From positions 1-28,473 of the forward strand of contig DIUD01000032.1 of NCBI GenBank assembly GCA_002428225.1: 28,473 nucleotides of DNA, read 5' to 3'. The DNA comes from Roseovarius sp. UBA6167 (GTDB taxonomy: Bacteria > Pseudomonadota > Alphaproteobacteria > Rhodobacterales > Rhodobacteraceae). The notes beneath the pieces are model-generated. The model worked only from the letters and a program-made list of their open reading frames with translations. It did no database searches and was not told the origin of the DNA. Of the stretch, positions 14,996-23,506 are shown one piece after another; position 1 is the stretch's first letter; every line of letters begins with the position of its first letter. Position numbers and translations under genes: made by a program.

Positions 14996-15650
14996 GCTGG
15001 AACGCGCGGATGAGCTGGAGGCGCAGATTGCCGCACTGGATGCGGCGATGGGGCAGGCGGGGGCGATGGCCGCGGCATTTGCCGGGGAACTGGGCCGGGT
15101 GCGCGGCGGCTTTGCCGCTGCCGGACAGGATGCGCAAAGCCTCGAGCGGGGGCTGAGCCGGGGCCTGCGCGGCGCGCTGCGCGGCGCGGTGGTGGAAGGC
15201 GACAGCCTGAGCGAGAGCCTGCGGCGGATGGCCACGACGCTGGCCAACAGCGCCCTCAACGACGCGGTGCGCCCGGTCACCGATCGGGTGGGGGGCCTGC
15301 TGTCGCAAGGGGTGGGGGCGCTTCTGGGCGGGCTTTCGCCCTTTGCCAGGGGGGGCGGCTTTACCCAGGGCCGCGTCATGCCCTTCGCCAATGGCGGGGT
15401 GGTGAGCGGGCCGGTCACATTCCCGATGCGCGGCGGGCGCACCGGGCTGATGGGCGAGGCGGGGCCGGAGGCGATCCTGCCCCTGTCGCGCGGCGCGGAC
15501 GGGCGGCTTGGCGTGCGCGCGCAGGGCGGTGGCGCGGTCAGCGTGGTGATGAACGTGACCACGCCCGACGTGGACGGCTTTCGCCGCTCTCAGGGGCAGA
15601 TTGCCGCGCAGCTTGGCCGCGTGATCGGGCGCGGCGCGCGCAACCGGTAA
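14988..15650 (+). CDS. g11: GTA tail tape measure protein (g11)
   Basis: A 220-residue tape measure protein, very short compared with phage tape measures (often over 600 residues) but close to the RcGTA g11 length. The N-terminal 60 residues are helical (ELERADELEAQIAALDAAM), followed by RRMATTLANSALNDAVRPV. The C-terminal half holds the family strings FARGGGFTQGRVMPFANGG and GLMGEAGPEAILPLSRG. Tape measure length sets tail length, so a short tail is predicted. The start at 14988 overlaps g10.1 by 8 bases, with AGGAG upstream. Confidence 0.93.
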   Translation: MDELERADELEAQIAALDAAMGQAGAMAAAFAGELGRVRGGFAAAGQDAQSLERGLSRGLRGALRGAVVEGDSLSESLRRMATTLANSALNDAVRPVTDRVGGLLSQGVGALLGGLSPFARGGGFTQGRVMPFANGGVVSGPVTFPMRGGRTGLMGEAGPEAILPLSRGADGRLGVRAQGGGAVSVVMNVTTPDVDGFRRSQGQIAAQLGRVIGRGARNR

Positions 15651-15663
15651 GGGGGAAAGAAAC

Positions 15664-16296
15664 ATGGGATTTCACGAGATACGGTTTCCGGCGAGCCTGA
15701 GCTTTGGCTCGGTTGGCGGGCCGGAGCGGCTGACCGAGATCGTCACGCTGGCAAGCGGGCACGAGGAGCGCAACAGCCCCTGGGCGCAGGCGCGCAGGCG
15801 CTATGACGCGGGCCTGGCGCTGCGCAGTCTCGAGGATATCGAGGCGCTGATCGCGTTTTTCGAGGCGCGGCAGGGCCAGCTTTACGGCTTTCGCTGGAAG
15901 GACTGGGCGGATTTCAAATCCTCCCGCGCCGGGGCCGCGCCCGCCTTCGACGATCAGCGGATCGGGGTTGGCGACGATGCGAGGGTGGCGTTTCAACTGA
16001 CCAAAACCTATCGTTCGGGCGCGTTCGAGGCGGTGCGGCCTATCGTCAAGCCGGTGCGCGGCAGCGTGCGCATGGGCTTGGGCGATGTGGAAATGCGTGA
16101 GGGGGTGCATTACGAGGTGGACGCGGCCACCGGGATCGTGACCTTTTCAGAGCCGCCCAACATGGGTGTGCCGGTCACGGCGGGCTATGAGTTCGACGTG
16201 CCGGTGCGCTTTGATACCGACCGGATCCAGGTGAGCCTTGCCTCCTTTCAGGCGGGCGAGGTGCCGAATGTGCCGGTGGTGGAGATCCGGCTGTGA
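15664..16296 (+). CDS. g12: GTA distal tail protein, DUF2460 (g12)
   Basis: A 210-residue DUF2460 protein, the distal tail ring at the end of the tail tube. Family strings are FHEIRFPASLSFGSVGGPE, SSPWAQARRRYDAG-like text (here NSPWAQARRRYDAG), DIEALIAFFEARQGQLYGFRWKDW, and the C-terminal VPVRFDTDRIQVSL. The start is the ATG at 15664, with GGGGGAAAG before it. The stop overlaps the GTG start of g13 (GTGA). Confidence 0.94.
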   Translation: MGFHEIRFPASLSFGSVGGPERLTEIVTLASGHEERNSPWAQARRRYDAGLALRSLEDIEALIAFFEARQGQLYGFRWKDWADFKSSRAGAAPAFDDQRIGVGDDARVAFQLTKTYRSGAFEAVRPIVKPVRGSVRMGLGDVEMREGVHYEVDAATGIVTFSEPPNMGVPVTAGYEFDVPVRFDTDRIQVSLASFQAGEVPNVPVVEIRL

Positions 16297-17201
16297 GCGT
16301 GGCCGGGACTGGTGGGGCCGGGGCCGGGGCGCTGGCCGCGCACCTGGGGCGCGGGATCACCACGGTGTGCCGTTGCTGGGCGCTCACGCGCCGCGACGGG
16401 GTGGTGATGGGGTTCACCGATCACGACCGGATGCTCGGCTTTGACGGCATCCGTTTTCGCCCCGGCACGGGGATGAGCGCGCGCGCGGTGGAAGAAAGCA
16501 CCGGGCTGGCCGTCAACAATACCGAGGCGTTCGGCGCGCTCTCGGACGAGGGGATCACCGAGGCCGAGATCGAGGCCGGGCGCTATGACGGCGCGCGGCT
16601 GCGCGCCTGGGTGGTGAACTGGCAGGACGTGGCCGAGCGGCTGGAGATATTCGCCGGCTCCCTGGGCGACATCCGCCGTGCGGGCGGCGCGTTCGAGGCA
16701 GAGCTGCGCGGGTTGACCGACGCGCTCAACGTGCCGCTGGGGCGGGTTTTCCAGAAGCGGTGCAGCGCCATTCTGGGGGATCGGGGATGCACCTTCGATC
16801 TCGATACGCCGGGCTATGTGGCCGAGCGTCCCGCCGAAGCTGTGGAGGGCGGGCGCGTGTTTCGCTTCGCGCAGATGGGGGGTTTTGCCGCGGACTGGTT
16901 TCGCCACGGCGTGCTGCGGGTGACGGGCGGGGCGGCGGCGGGGCTGTCGGGCCTCATCAAGCGCGACGGCATGGCGGGCGCGGGCCGCGTCATCGAGCTG
17001 TGGCATCCGCTGGGCGCGGAGGTCGCGGCCGGCGACGGGCTGCGCATCGAGGCGGGCTGCGACAAGGCCATGAGAACCTGTCAGTTCAAGTTCAACAACC
17101 TGCTGAATTTTCAGGGTTTCCCGGATATTCCGGGCGATGACTGGGTGATCACCGATCCGTCGAAATCGGCGCGACTCGATGGCCGGAGCCGGCGGCGATG
17201 A
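16293..17201 (+). CDS. g13: GTA hub protein, DUF2163 (g13), with a four-cysteine iron-sulfur motif
   Basis: A 302-residue DUF2163 protein, the tail hub joining the tube to the tail tip. The N-terminal part has CRCWALTRRDG and MGFTDHDRML. The C-terminal part has four cysteines in two pairs: Cys157 and Cys166 (KRCSAILGDRGC), and Cys256 and Cys263 (GCDKAMRTC). The pair spacings, 9 and 7 residues, equal those I recall for the [4Fe-4S] cluster ligands of phage lambda tail-tip protein gpL, so a cluster is likely here too. The start is GTG, overlapping g12 as GTGA; the stop overlaps g14 as ATGA. Confidence 0.93.
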   Translation: MSVAGTGGAGAGALAAHLGRGITTVCRCWALTRRDGVVMGFTDHDRMLGFDGIRFRPGTGMSARAVEESTGLAVNNTEAFGALSDEGITEAEIEAGRYDGARLRAWVVNWQDVAERLEIFAGSLGDIRRAGGAFEAELRGLTDALNVPLGRVFQKRCSAILGDRGCTFDLDTPGYVAERPAEAVEGGRVFRFAQMGGFAADWFRHGVLRVTGGAAAGLSGLIKRDGMAGAGRVIELWHPLGAEVAAGDGLRIEAGCDKAMRTCQFKFNNLLNFQGFPDIPGDDWVITDPSKSARLDGRSRRR

Positions 17202-17635
17202 GCGCCGGGCGGATCGTGGCCGCGGCGCGCGGCTGGCTTGGCACGCCCTACCGGCATCAGGCGGCGTGCCGGGGGGCGGGGTGCGATTGCCTCGGGCTTA
17301 TCCGCGGCGTCTGGCGCGAGGTGATGGGCGACGAGCCCGAGCACCCGCCCGCCTATTCGATGGACTGGGCCGAGCCCGCGCGCGAGGAGGCCCTCTGGGC
17401 GGCGGCGCTGCGCCATCTGTGCGCAAAGCCGCTCGACGACGAGGCCGCAGGTGACGTGATCCTGTTCCGGATGCGCGACGGGGCGGTGGCCAAGCATCTG
17501 GGCATCGTCGCCGGGACGGGCGCGCGGGCCACGTTCATTCACGCCTATTCGGGGCATGGCGTGGTGGAAAACGCGCTGAGCCTGCCCTGGCGGCGGCGCA
17601 TCGTCGCGCGTTTCGCCTTTCCTGAGGAGGGATAG
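17198..17635 (+). CDS. g14: GTA NlpC/P60 cell-wall peptidase (g14)
   Basis: A 145-residue NlpC/P60 cysteine peptidase carried at the tail tip, expected to cut recipient peptidoglycan during DNA entry. The catalytic Cys31 lies in GCDCLGLIRGVW, His100 in AKHLGIVAG and a third position at His115 in FIHAYSG. There is no signal peptide, as expected for a particle component. The start at 17198 overlaps g13 by 4 bases. Its end contains the ribosome site GAGGAGGG of g15. Confidence 0.94.
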   Translation: MSAGRIVAAARGWLGTPYRHQAACRGAGCDCLGLIRGVWREVMGDEPEHPPAYSMDWAEPAREEALWAAALRHLCAKPLDDEAAGDVILFRMRDGAVAKHLGIVAGTGARATFIHAYSGHGVVENALSLPWRRRIVARFAFPEEG

Positions 17636-17638
17636 ATC

Positions 17639-20600
17639 ATGGCAACAATTCTTCTGTCGGCGGCTGGCGCGGCGATCGGCGGCGCGGTTGGCGGCTCGGC
17701 TCTGGGGCTGTCGTCGGTCGCCATCGGGCGGTTTGCGGGCGCGCTGGTGGGGCGGTCCATCGACCAGCGATTGCTGGGGCAAGGCTCTGGCGTGGTGGAG
17801 ACGGGCCGCGTCAGCCGCTTGCGCCTCACGGGCGCGGGCGAGGGCGATGCGATCCCGCAGGTCTATGGGCGGATGCGCGTTGGCGGCCAGGTGATCTGGG
17901 CGACCGAGTTCCGCGAGAACGTGGCGGTGACGCGCGGGCAGGGCGGCGGCAAGGGCAGCCCCAAACCCGCCACGCCGGACACGCGCAGCATCAGCTATTC
18001 GGTGAGCCTTGCGCTCGCGCTTTGCGAGGGTGAGATCAGCCGCGTCGCGCGGGTCTGGGCCGACGGGACCGAGATCGCGCCCGCGAGCCTCGACATGCGC
18101 GTCTATCCCGGCACGCGCGACCAGTTGCCCGACCCTGTGATCGAGGCGGTGGAGGGTGCGGGCAACGTGCCCGCCTATCGCGGCACGGCCTATGTGGTGA
18201 TCGAGGATCTGGACCTGTCGGCCTTCGGTACGCGGGTGCCGCAATTCAGCTTCGAGGTCTGCCGTCCGTCGCAGGCTGGCGGCGAGGGCGCGGCGCTCGA
18301 TCCGGTGCGCGCGCTCCGCGGCGTGGCGATGCTGCCGGGAACGGGGGAATATGCGCTCGCCACCTCGCCGGTGATGATGGATTTCGGCTTTGGCGCGTCT
18401 GGCCCGGCCAATATCAACACCCCGCAAGAGCGGCCCGATTTCGTGGTCGCATTGGAGGCGCTGCGCGAGGAACTGCCGCAGGTGCGCGCGACCTCGCTTA
18501 TCGTGAGCTGGTTCGGCGACGATCTGCGCTGCGGGGCGTGTCAGATCCAGCCCCGGGTGGAGAAAAAGACGTTTGAATCTCGCAACATGCCCTGGACGGT
18601 GTCGAGCCTGACGCGTGCGCAGGCAGGCGAGGTGCCCAAGGACGCCGGGGGCCGCGAGGTCTATGGCGGCACGCCCGCCGATCAGGCGGTGGTGGAGGCG
18701 ATTCTGTCGCTGAAAGCGGCGGGTCAGGACGTGCTTTACTATCCGTTCATCCTGATGGAGCAGATGGAAGGCAACGGCCTGCCCGATCCCTGGAGCGATG
18801 CGGGCGATCAGCCGGTGCTGCCCTGGCGCGGGCGGATCACCACGTCGAAGGCGCCGGGCCAGCCCGGCAGCCCCGATCGCACGGCACAGGCCGAGGCGCA
18901 GGTGGCGGCGTTCTTCGGCACGGCGCGGGCGGCGGATTTCACCGTGACGCCGGTCGCGGCGGTGCCGGTCGAGGAGCCGGGGACGGGCGCGCTCGACCTT
19001 CTGAGTTTCGGCGGCGCGGTCAAGCGCAGCCCGGTCGCCTATCACGGCCCCGCGGAATGGTCCTACCGGCGCTTCATCCTGCATCAGGCGGCGCTCTGTG
19101 CGGCGGCGGGGGGCGTGGAATCCTTCGCCATCGGCTCGGAGATGCGGGGGCTGACGCAGATCCGGGGCGCGGGGAACAGCTTTCCGGCGGTGGCGCAGCT
19201 CAAGGCGCTGGCCGCCGAGGTGCGCCTGTTGCTGGGGCCGGGGGTCAAGATCACATATGCCGCCGACTGGACGGAATATTTCGGCTATCAACCGGGGGGT
19301 GGCGACCGGTTCTTTCACCTCGACCCGCTCTGGGCGGATGACAATATCGACTTTGTCGGCATCGACAATTACATGCCGCTGTCGGACTGGCGTGAGGGGG
19401 AGGCGCACCTTGACGCGGGGCAATGGCCGTCGATTTACGATCTCGATTACCTGCAGGCCAATATCGAGGGTGGCGAGGGCTATGATTGGTTCTATCCCGG
19501 CCCCGAGGCGCGCGCGGCGCAGCGGCGCGAGCCGATCACCGATGGCGCGCATGGCGAGCCGTGGATCTGGCGGTTCAAGGATCTGCGCAACTGGTGGGCC
19601 AATGCCCATCACGAGCGGGTGGACGGCGTGCGCGCCCCCGAGCCGACCGCGTGGCAGCCGCAATCGAAACCGATCCGGTTCACCGAATACGGCTGCGCGG
19701 CGGTGGACAAGGGCACCAACGAGCCGAACAGGTTCCTGGATCCGAAATCGTCCGAATCGAGCCTGCCGCGGTTTTCCACCGGGCAGCGGGACGAGTTGAT
19801 CCAGATGCAGTATCTGCGCGCGATGACGGGCTATTGGTCAGACCCCGCGCGCAACCCGCTCTCTGAGGTCTATGGCGGGCCGATGCTCGACATGGATCAC
19901 GCCTGTGTCTGGGCGTGGGACGCGCGGCCTTTCCCGTGGTTTCCGGGCAATACCGGCCTTTGGTCGGATGGCGTGAACTACGCGCGCGGGCACTGGATCA
20001 CCGGGCGGGCGAGCGGGCGCAGGCTGGGCGAGGTGATCGCGGAGATTGCCGGGCGCGCGGGGGTGGCGGCGCTCGACGTGGCGCGGGCAGAGACATTCGT
20101 GCGCGGCTATCTGGGCGATCAGGTGGGCACGGCGCGCGCGGCGCTGCAACCGCTGCTGATGGCCTATGGCGTGGACGCGGTGGAGCGCGGCGGCGTGCTG
20201 GCCTTTCGCCGCCGCGACGGGCGCGCCGATCATCTGGTGGACCTGGACCGGGTGGTGCGCGACCCCGAACTTGGCGGCGCGCTGGAGGAGACGCGCGGCA
20301 GCGATCTGGAACTGGCGGGCCGCGTGCGGCTGCGCTTCATCGAGGCGGATGCCGATTACGAGGCCGTGGCCGAGGAGGCGATCCTGCCCGACGACGCGAC
20401 GCACGCGGTGGCCACCTCGGAGATGCCGCTGGCGCTGACGCGCGCCGAGGGGCGGCAGGTGGTGGAGCGTTGGCTGTCGGAGGCGCGGCTCTCGGTCGAT
20501 ACGTTGCGCCTGACGCTGCCGCCCTCGCGGCTGCTGATCGGCGCGGGGGATGTGCTGGAACTGCCCCCCGAGGCAGGCGGCGGGCGCTATCGCATCGACC

Positions 20601-21637
20601 GGGTGGAGCAGATGGCCGGCGCGCAGCGCGTGGAGGCCACCCGCACCGATCCCGAGAGCTTTCGCCCCGTTCTGATCGAGGACTCGCCCGCGCGGTTGCG
20701 CCCCTTCGTGGCGCCGGGGCCGGTGACGTCGCTTTTCCTCGACCTGCCGCTGATGAGCGGCGAGGAAGTGCCGCACGCGCCGCATCTGGCGGTGATCGCC
20801 GATCCGTGGCCGGGGACGGTGGCGCTCTATGCCTCGGACGAGGATGCGAATTACGCGCTCGATACGCTGATTGCCGCGCAGGCCACGGTGGGCCTGACCG
20901 AGACGCCGCTTTTCCCCGCGCCGATGGGGCGAATCGACCGGGGCGACGGCCTTTTCGTGCGGCTGCGCCACGGGCAGTTCGAGAGCGTGAGCGATCTGGC
21001 ATTCCTCGGCGGCGCCAATCTCTGCGCGATCGGCGACGGCACGCCGGATGGCTGGGAGCTGTTCCAGTTCCGCGATGCCGAGCTGGTCGCGCCCGAGACA
21101 TATATCCTGCGCCACCGCTTGCGCGGGCAGTTGGGCACCGAGGGCGCGGGCACCTGGCCGCCCGGTTCGATCCTCGTGCGGCTTGACGGTGTGCCGCAGC
21201 AGACGGGCCTCGCGCAGGCGCAGCGCGGGCAGGCGCGCCATTACCGCATCGGGCCGGGGGGGCGCCCGGTGGACGATCCGAGTTTCGGCCACGCGGTGCT
21301 GGCCTTTGACGGGATCGGGCTGCGCCCCCTTGCGCCGGTGCATCTGCGCGCGGCCGGGGAGGCGGGTGATTTGCGGGTGACATGGGTGCGGCGCACGCGG
21401 ATCGGCGGCGACCGCTGGGACACGCCCGATGTGCCGCTTGCCGAGGAGAGCGAGCGCTATCTGTTGCGCGTGCGGCGCGGGGTGCAGGTGCTGCGCGAGG
21501 TAGATCTGAGTGTACCGGAATGGATCTATCCGGCGGGCGCGCGCGCAGCCGACGGCCCCGACGCGGGCAAGCGGATCGAGGTGGCGCAGGTCTCGGCGAG
21601 CTTCGGCGCGGGGCGCTTCGCCGGGCGCGATCTCTGA
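17639..21637 (+). CDS. g15: GTA tail-tip / host specificity protein (g15, 'megatron'), with TIM-barrel glycosidase-like domain
   Basis: A 1332-residue protein, close to the RcGTA g15 length, forming the baseplate tip that binds and penetrates the recipient. The N-terminus is hydrophobic and Gly/Ala-rich (about 5-45, AAGAAIGGAVGGSALGLSSVA), a plausible membrane-penetrating part. AIPQVYGRMRVGGQVIWATE and SYSVSLALALCEG follow. Residues about 440-770 form the GTA TIM-barrel-like domain, with glycosidase-like glutamates Glu501 (AIGSEMRGL) and Glu683 (RFTEYGC) where clan A hydrolases place acid/base and nucleophile. The remaining part, with RVEQMAGAQRVEATRTDPE, resembles phage tail-tip proteins of the J type. 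GAGGAGGG precedes the ATG at 17639. It ends the GTA cluster. Confidence 0.94.
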   Translation: MATILLSAAGAAIGGAVGGSALGLSSVAIGRFAGALVGRSIDQRLLGQGSGVVETGRVSRLRLTGAGEGDAIPQVYGRMRVGGQVIWATEFRENVAVTRGQGGGKGSPKPATPDTRSISYSVSLALALCEGEISRVARVWADGTEIAPASLDMRVYPGTRDQLPDPVIEAVEGAGNVPAYRGTAYVVIEDLDLSAFGTRVPQFSFEVCRPSQAGGEGAALDPVRALRGVAMLPGTGEYALATSPVMMDFGFGASGPANINTPQERPDFVVALEALREELPQVRATSLIVSWFGDDLRCGACQIQPRVEKKTFESRNMPWTVSSLTRAQAGEVPKDAGGREVYGGTPADQAVVEAILSLKAAGQDVLYYPFILMEQMEGNGLPDPWSDAGDQPVLPWRGRITTSKAPGQPGSPDRTAQAEAQVAAFFGTARAADFTVTPVAAVPVEEPGTGALDLLSFGGAVKRSPVAYHGPAEWSYRRFILHQAALCAAAGGVESFAIGSEMRGLTQIRGAGNSFPAVAQLKALAAEVRLLLGPGVKITYAADWTEYFGYQPGGGDRFFHLDPLWADDNIDFVGIDNYMPLSDWREGEAHLDAGQWPSIYDLDYLQANIEGGEGYDWFYPGPEARAAQRREPITDGAHGEPWIWRFKDLRNWWANAHHERVDGVRAPEPTAWQPQSKPIRFTEYGCAAVDKGTNEPNRFLDPKSSESSLPRFSTGQRDELIQMQYLRAMTGYWSDPARNPLSEVYGGPMLDMDHACVWAWDARPFPWFPGNTGLWSDGVNYARGHWITGRASGRRLGEVIAEIAGRAGVAALDVARAETFVRGYLGDQVGTARAALQPLLMAYGVDAVERGGVLAFRRRDGRADHLVDLDRVVRDPELGGALEETRGSDLELAGRVRLRFIEADADYEAVAEEAILPDDATHAVATSEMPLALTRAEGRQVVERWLSEARLSVDTLRLTLPPSRLLIGAGDVLELPPEAGGGRYRIDRVEQMAGAQRVEATRTDPESFRPVLIEDSPARLRPFVAPGPVTSLFLDLPLMSGEEVPHAPHLAVIADPWPGTVALYASDEDANYALDTLIAAQATVGLTETPLFPAPMGRIDRGDGLFVRLRHGQFESVSDLAFLGGANLCAIGDGTPDGWELFQFRDAELVAPETYILRHRLRGQLGTEGAGTWPPGSILVRLDGVPQQTGLAQAQRGQARHYRIGPGGRPVDDPSFGHAVLAFDGIGLRPLAPVHLRAAGEAGDLRVTWVRRTRIGGDRWDTPDVPLAEESERYLLRVRRGVQVLREVDLSVPEWIYPAGARAADGPDAGKRIEVAQVSASFGAGRFAGRDL

Positions 21638-21695
21638 GCGGGGGGCGACGGCTTGAGGCTTGCCCTCGTCGCGCGCCCCGCTTAACACGTTGGTC

Positions 21696-22514
21696 ATGAA
21701 ACTGCTATTTCTTGGTGATGTGATGGGGCGCGCGGGGCGCGCGGCGGTGGCCGAGCGGCTGCCGAAACTGCGCGAGGCGTGGGCGCTCGATTTCGTCGTG
21801 GTCAACGGCGAGAACGCCTCGGGCGGGATGGGGCTGACGGCGGCACATGCCAGGGGCCTGCTGGAGGCGGGGGCCGATGTGGTGACGCTTGGCGATCACG
21901 CCTTCGACCAGAAGGACATGCTCCAGGCGATCGAGCGCGACAGCCGAATCATCCGCCCGCTGAACTTTGCCAGGGTGGCGCCGGGGCGCGGGCACCGCGT
22001 CTTTTCCGACGGGCGCGGGCGACGGGTTCTGGTGGCGCAGGTGCTGGGAAATGTGTTCATGCGCCGCGCCTTTGACGATCCGTTCTCGGCTGTCGATGCG
22101 GTCTTGCGCGCGCATCCCCTGGGCGGCGCGGTGCAGGCGGCGGTGGTCGATATCCATTGCGAGGCCACCAGCGAGAAGATGGCCATGGGCCATTTCTGCG
22201 ACGGGCGCGCCAGCCTCGTCGTGGGCACCCATACCCATATCCCCACGGCGGATGCGCAGATCCTGCCCGGCGGCACGGCGTTTCAGGGCGATGCGGGCAT
22301 GTGCGGCGATTACAACTCGGTGATCGGCATGGACCGCACCGAGCCGATGCGCCGCTTCGTCACCGGCATGGGAAAGGAGCGGTTCACGCCCGCCATGGGG
22401 GCGGTGACGCTTAGCGGTGTCTATGTCGAGACCGATGATGCGACAGGCCGCGCCACCCGCGTTGAAATGGTGCGCGAGGGCGGGCGGCTGGTGCCCGCAG
22501 GCCCCGGTGACTGA
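21696..22514 (+). CDS. YmdB-family metallophosphoesterase
   Basis: A 272-residue protein of the TIGR00282/YmdB family, dinuclear-metal phosphoesterases; the Bacillus member cleaves 2',3'-cyclic nucleotides. Metal-binding strings are FLGDVMGRAG (Asp8), VVNGENASGG, TLGDHAFDQKD and VVGTHTHIPTAD, in the family order. DAGMCGDYNSVIGM is also conserved. The start is the ATG at 21696 (MKLLFLGD). An upstream in-frame start at 21660 would add 12 poorly fitting residues. No strong ribosome site is seen. It lies 58 bases after g15 and may be read partly from the GTA transcript, but it is a housekeeping-type gene. Confidence 0.92.
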   Translation: MKLLFLGDVMGRAGRAAVAERLPKLREAWALDFVVVNGENASGGMGLTAAHARGLLEAGADVVTLGDHAFDQKDMLQAIERDSRIIRPLNFARVAPGRGHRVFSDGRGRRVLVAQVLGNVFMRRAFDDPFSAVDAVLRAHPLGGAVQAAVVDIHCEATSEKMAMGHFCDGRASLVVGTHTHIPTADAQILPGGTAFQGDAGMCGDYNSVIGMDRTEPMRRFVTGMGKERFTPAMGAVTLSGVYVETDDATGRATRVEMVREGGRLVPAGPGD

Positions 22515-22531
22515 CGCTGCCACCTGACCCG

Positions 22532-22559
22532 TTGCCCCGCGCGCACCAAGCGGATAAAA
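22532..22559 (+). promoter_or_regulatory. Possible sigma-70 type promoter of the yebC gene
   Basis: TTGCCC (22532-22537) and ATAAAA (22554-22559) are 16 bases apart, in an otherwise GC-rich gap 37 bases before the YebC start codon. The -10 match is imperfect, so this is a weak call. Confidence 0.25.
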
Positions 22560-22595
22560 GGTGCGGAAATTGCAAGCATCCGACAAGAGGACCTT

Positions 22596-23345
22596 ATGGC
22601 CGGCCATTCCAAATGGGCGAATATCCAGCATCGCAAGGGGCGGCAGGACGCAGTTCGCGCCAGGCTTTTCTCCAAGTTTTCCAAGGAGATCACCGTCGCG
22701 GCCAAGATGGGCGAGCCGGACCCCGACAAGAATCCGCGCCTGCGCCTTGCGATCAAGGAGGCCAAGGCGCAATCCATGCCCAAGGACAATATCGAGCGCG
22801 CCATCAAGAAGGCGCAAGGCGGCGAGGCCGAGGATTACGAGGAAATCCGCTATGAGGGCTATGGCCCGAACGGGGTGGCGGTGATCGTCGAGGCGATGAC
22901 CGACAACCGCAACCGCACGGCCAGCAATGTGCGTTCGACCTTTGCCAAGAACGGCGGCAATCTGGGCGAGACCGGCAGCGTCGGCTTCATGTTCGAGCGC
23001 AAGGGCGAGATCACCTATCCGGCGGCGGCGGGCGATGCCGACACGGTGATGATGGCCGCGATCGAGGCGGGGGCCGAGGATGTCGAGAGCAGCGAGGACG
23101 GTCATGTGATCTGGTGTGCCGACACCGATCTGGGCGAGGTCTCGACCGCGCTCGAGGTCGTGCTCGGCGAATCCGAATCGACCAGGCTGGTGTGGAAACC
23201 CACCGTCACGACCGAGATGGACCTCGACTCGATGCAAAAGCTCATGAAGCTCATCGAGGCGCTGGAGGATGACGACGACGTGCAGCGCGTCACCACCAAT
23301 TTCGAGGCCAGCGACGAGGTGATGGCGCAGCTATCCGCCGATTAG
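22596..23345 (+). CDS. yebC: YebC/PmpR family protein
   Basis: A 249-residue YebC/TACO1 family protein. Members are annotated as transcriptional regulators, and some are now known to help ribosomes through proline stretches. The signature start AGHSKWANIQHRKGRQD, KNPRLRLAIKEAKA, MPKDNIERAIKKA, YEGYGPNGVAVIVEAMTDN and NRTASNVRSTF is intact. Length is normal. The start is the ATG at 22596, with AGAGGA about 6 bases upstream. In many genomes yebC sits near ruvC; here it follows the phosphoesterase gene and precedes a transporter gene. Confidence 0.96.
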   Translation: MAGHSKWANIQHRKGRQDAVRARLFSKFSKEITVAAKMGEPDPDKNPRLRLAIKEAKAQSMPKDNIERAIKKAQGGEAEDYEEIRYEGYGPNGVAVIVEAMTDNRNRTASNVRSTFAKNGGNLGETGSVGFMFERKGEITYPAAAGDADTVMMAAIEAGAEDVESSEDGHVIWCADTDLGEVSTALEVVLGESESTRLVWKPTVTTEMDLDSMQKLMKLIEALEDDDDVQRVTTNFEASDEVMAQLSAD

Positions 23346-23506
23346 GTCCGGGGCGCGCGCGCGCGCGTTTCCACCAGCCGGTCGCCAAACGGCAGGAAAG
23401 GGGCGCCCCGCCGCCCAAGCCATGCCTCAGTCGGGACGGGGGTTTGCGATCCGTGCATGACAAGGTGCCGCGCCCCATCTCGACAGGGCGTGTGCGCCGT
23501 GACTTA

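Larger units (their letters stand above)
9320..21637 (+). mobile_element. Rhodobacterales gene transfer agent (GTA) structural cluster, g3 to g15
   Basis: Fifteen consecutive same-strand genes match the RcGTA order from the portal (g3) to the tail-tip protein (g15), including the small genes g3.5 and g10.1. GTAs are domesticated tailed-phage particles that package random host DNA and transfer it to relatives. All frames are intact, and most neighbours overlap by 4-8 bases or are separated by a few bases. No integrase, repressor, replication gene or attachment site is present, as expected for a GTA rather than a prophage. The usual g1 and g2 (large terminase) do not precede g3 here. Confidence 0.95.

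Noticed and set aside
17111..19663. 850-codon open frame on the minus strand opposite g13-g15
   Set aside because: Arg/His-rich, low-complexity translation without family resemblance, antisense to clearly conserved genes. Typical shadow frame in GC-rich DNA. The same holds for minus-strand frames at 1098-3287, 11116-12759, 13742-15562 and 19838-21805.
9320..21637. Active prophage instead of GTA
   Set aside because: No integrase, repressor, replication, lysis or attachment sequences in the window, and the gene order equals the conserved GTA cluster.
23353..23367. Alternating GC run (possible Z-DNA) after yebC; a similar run occurs in the MoxR gene near 8945
   Set aside because: Such runs are expected in DNA of this base composition, and nothing around them suggests a function.
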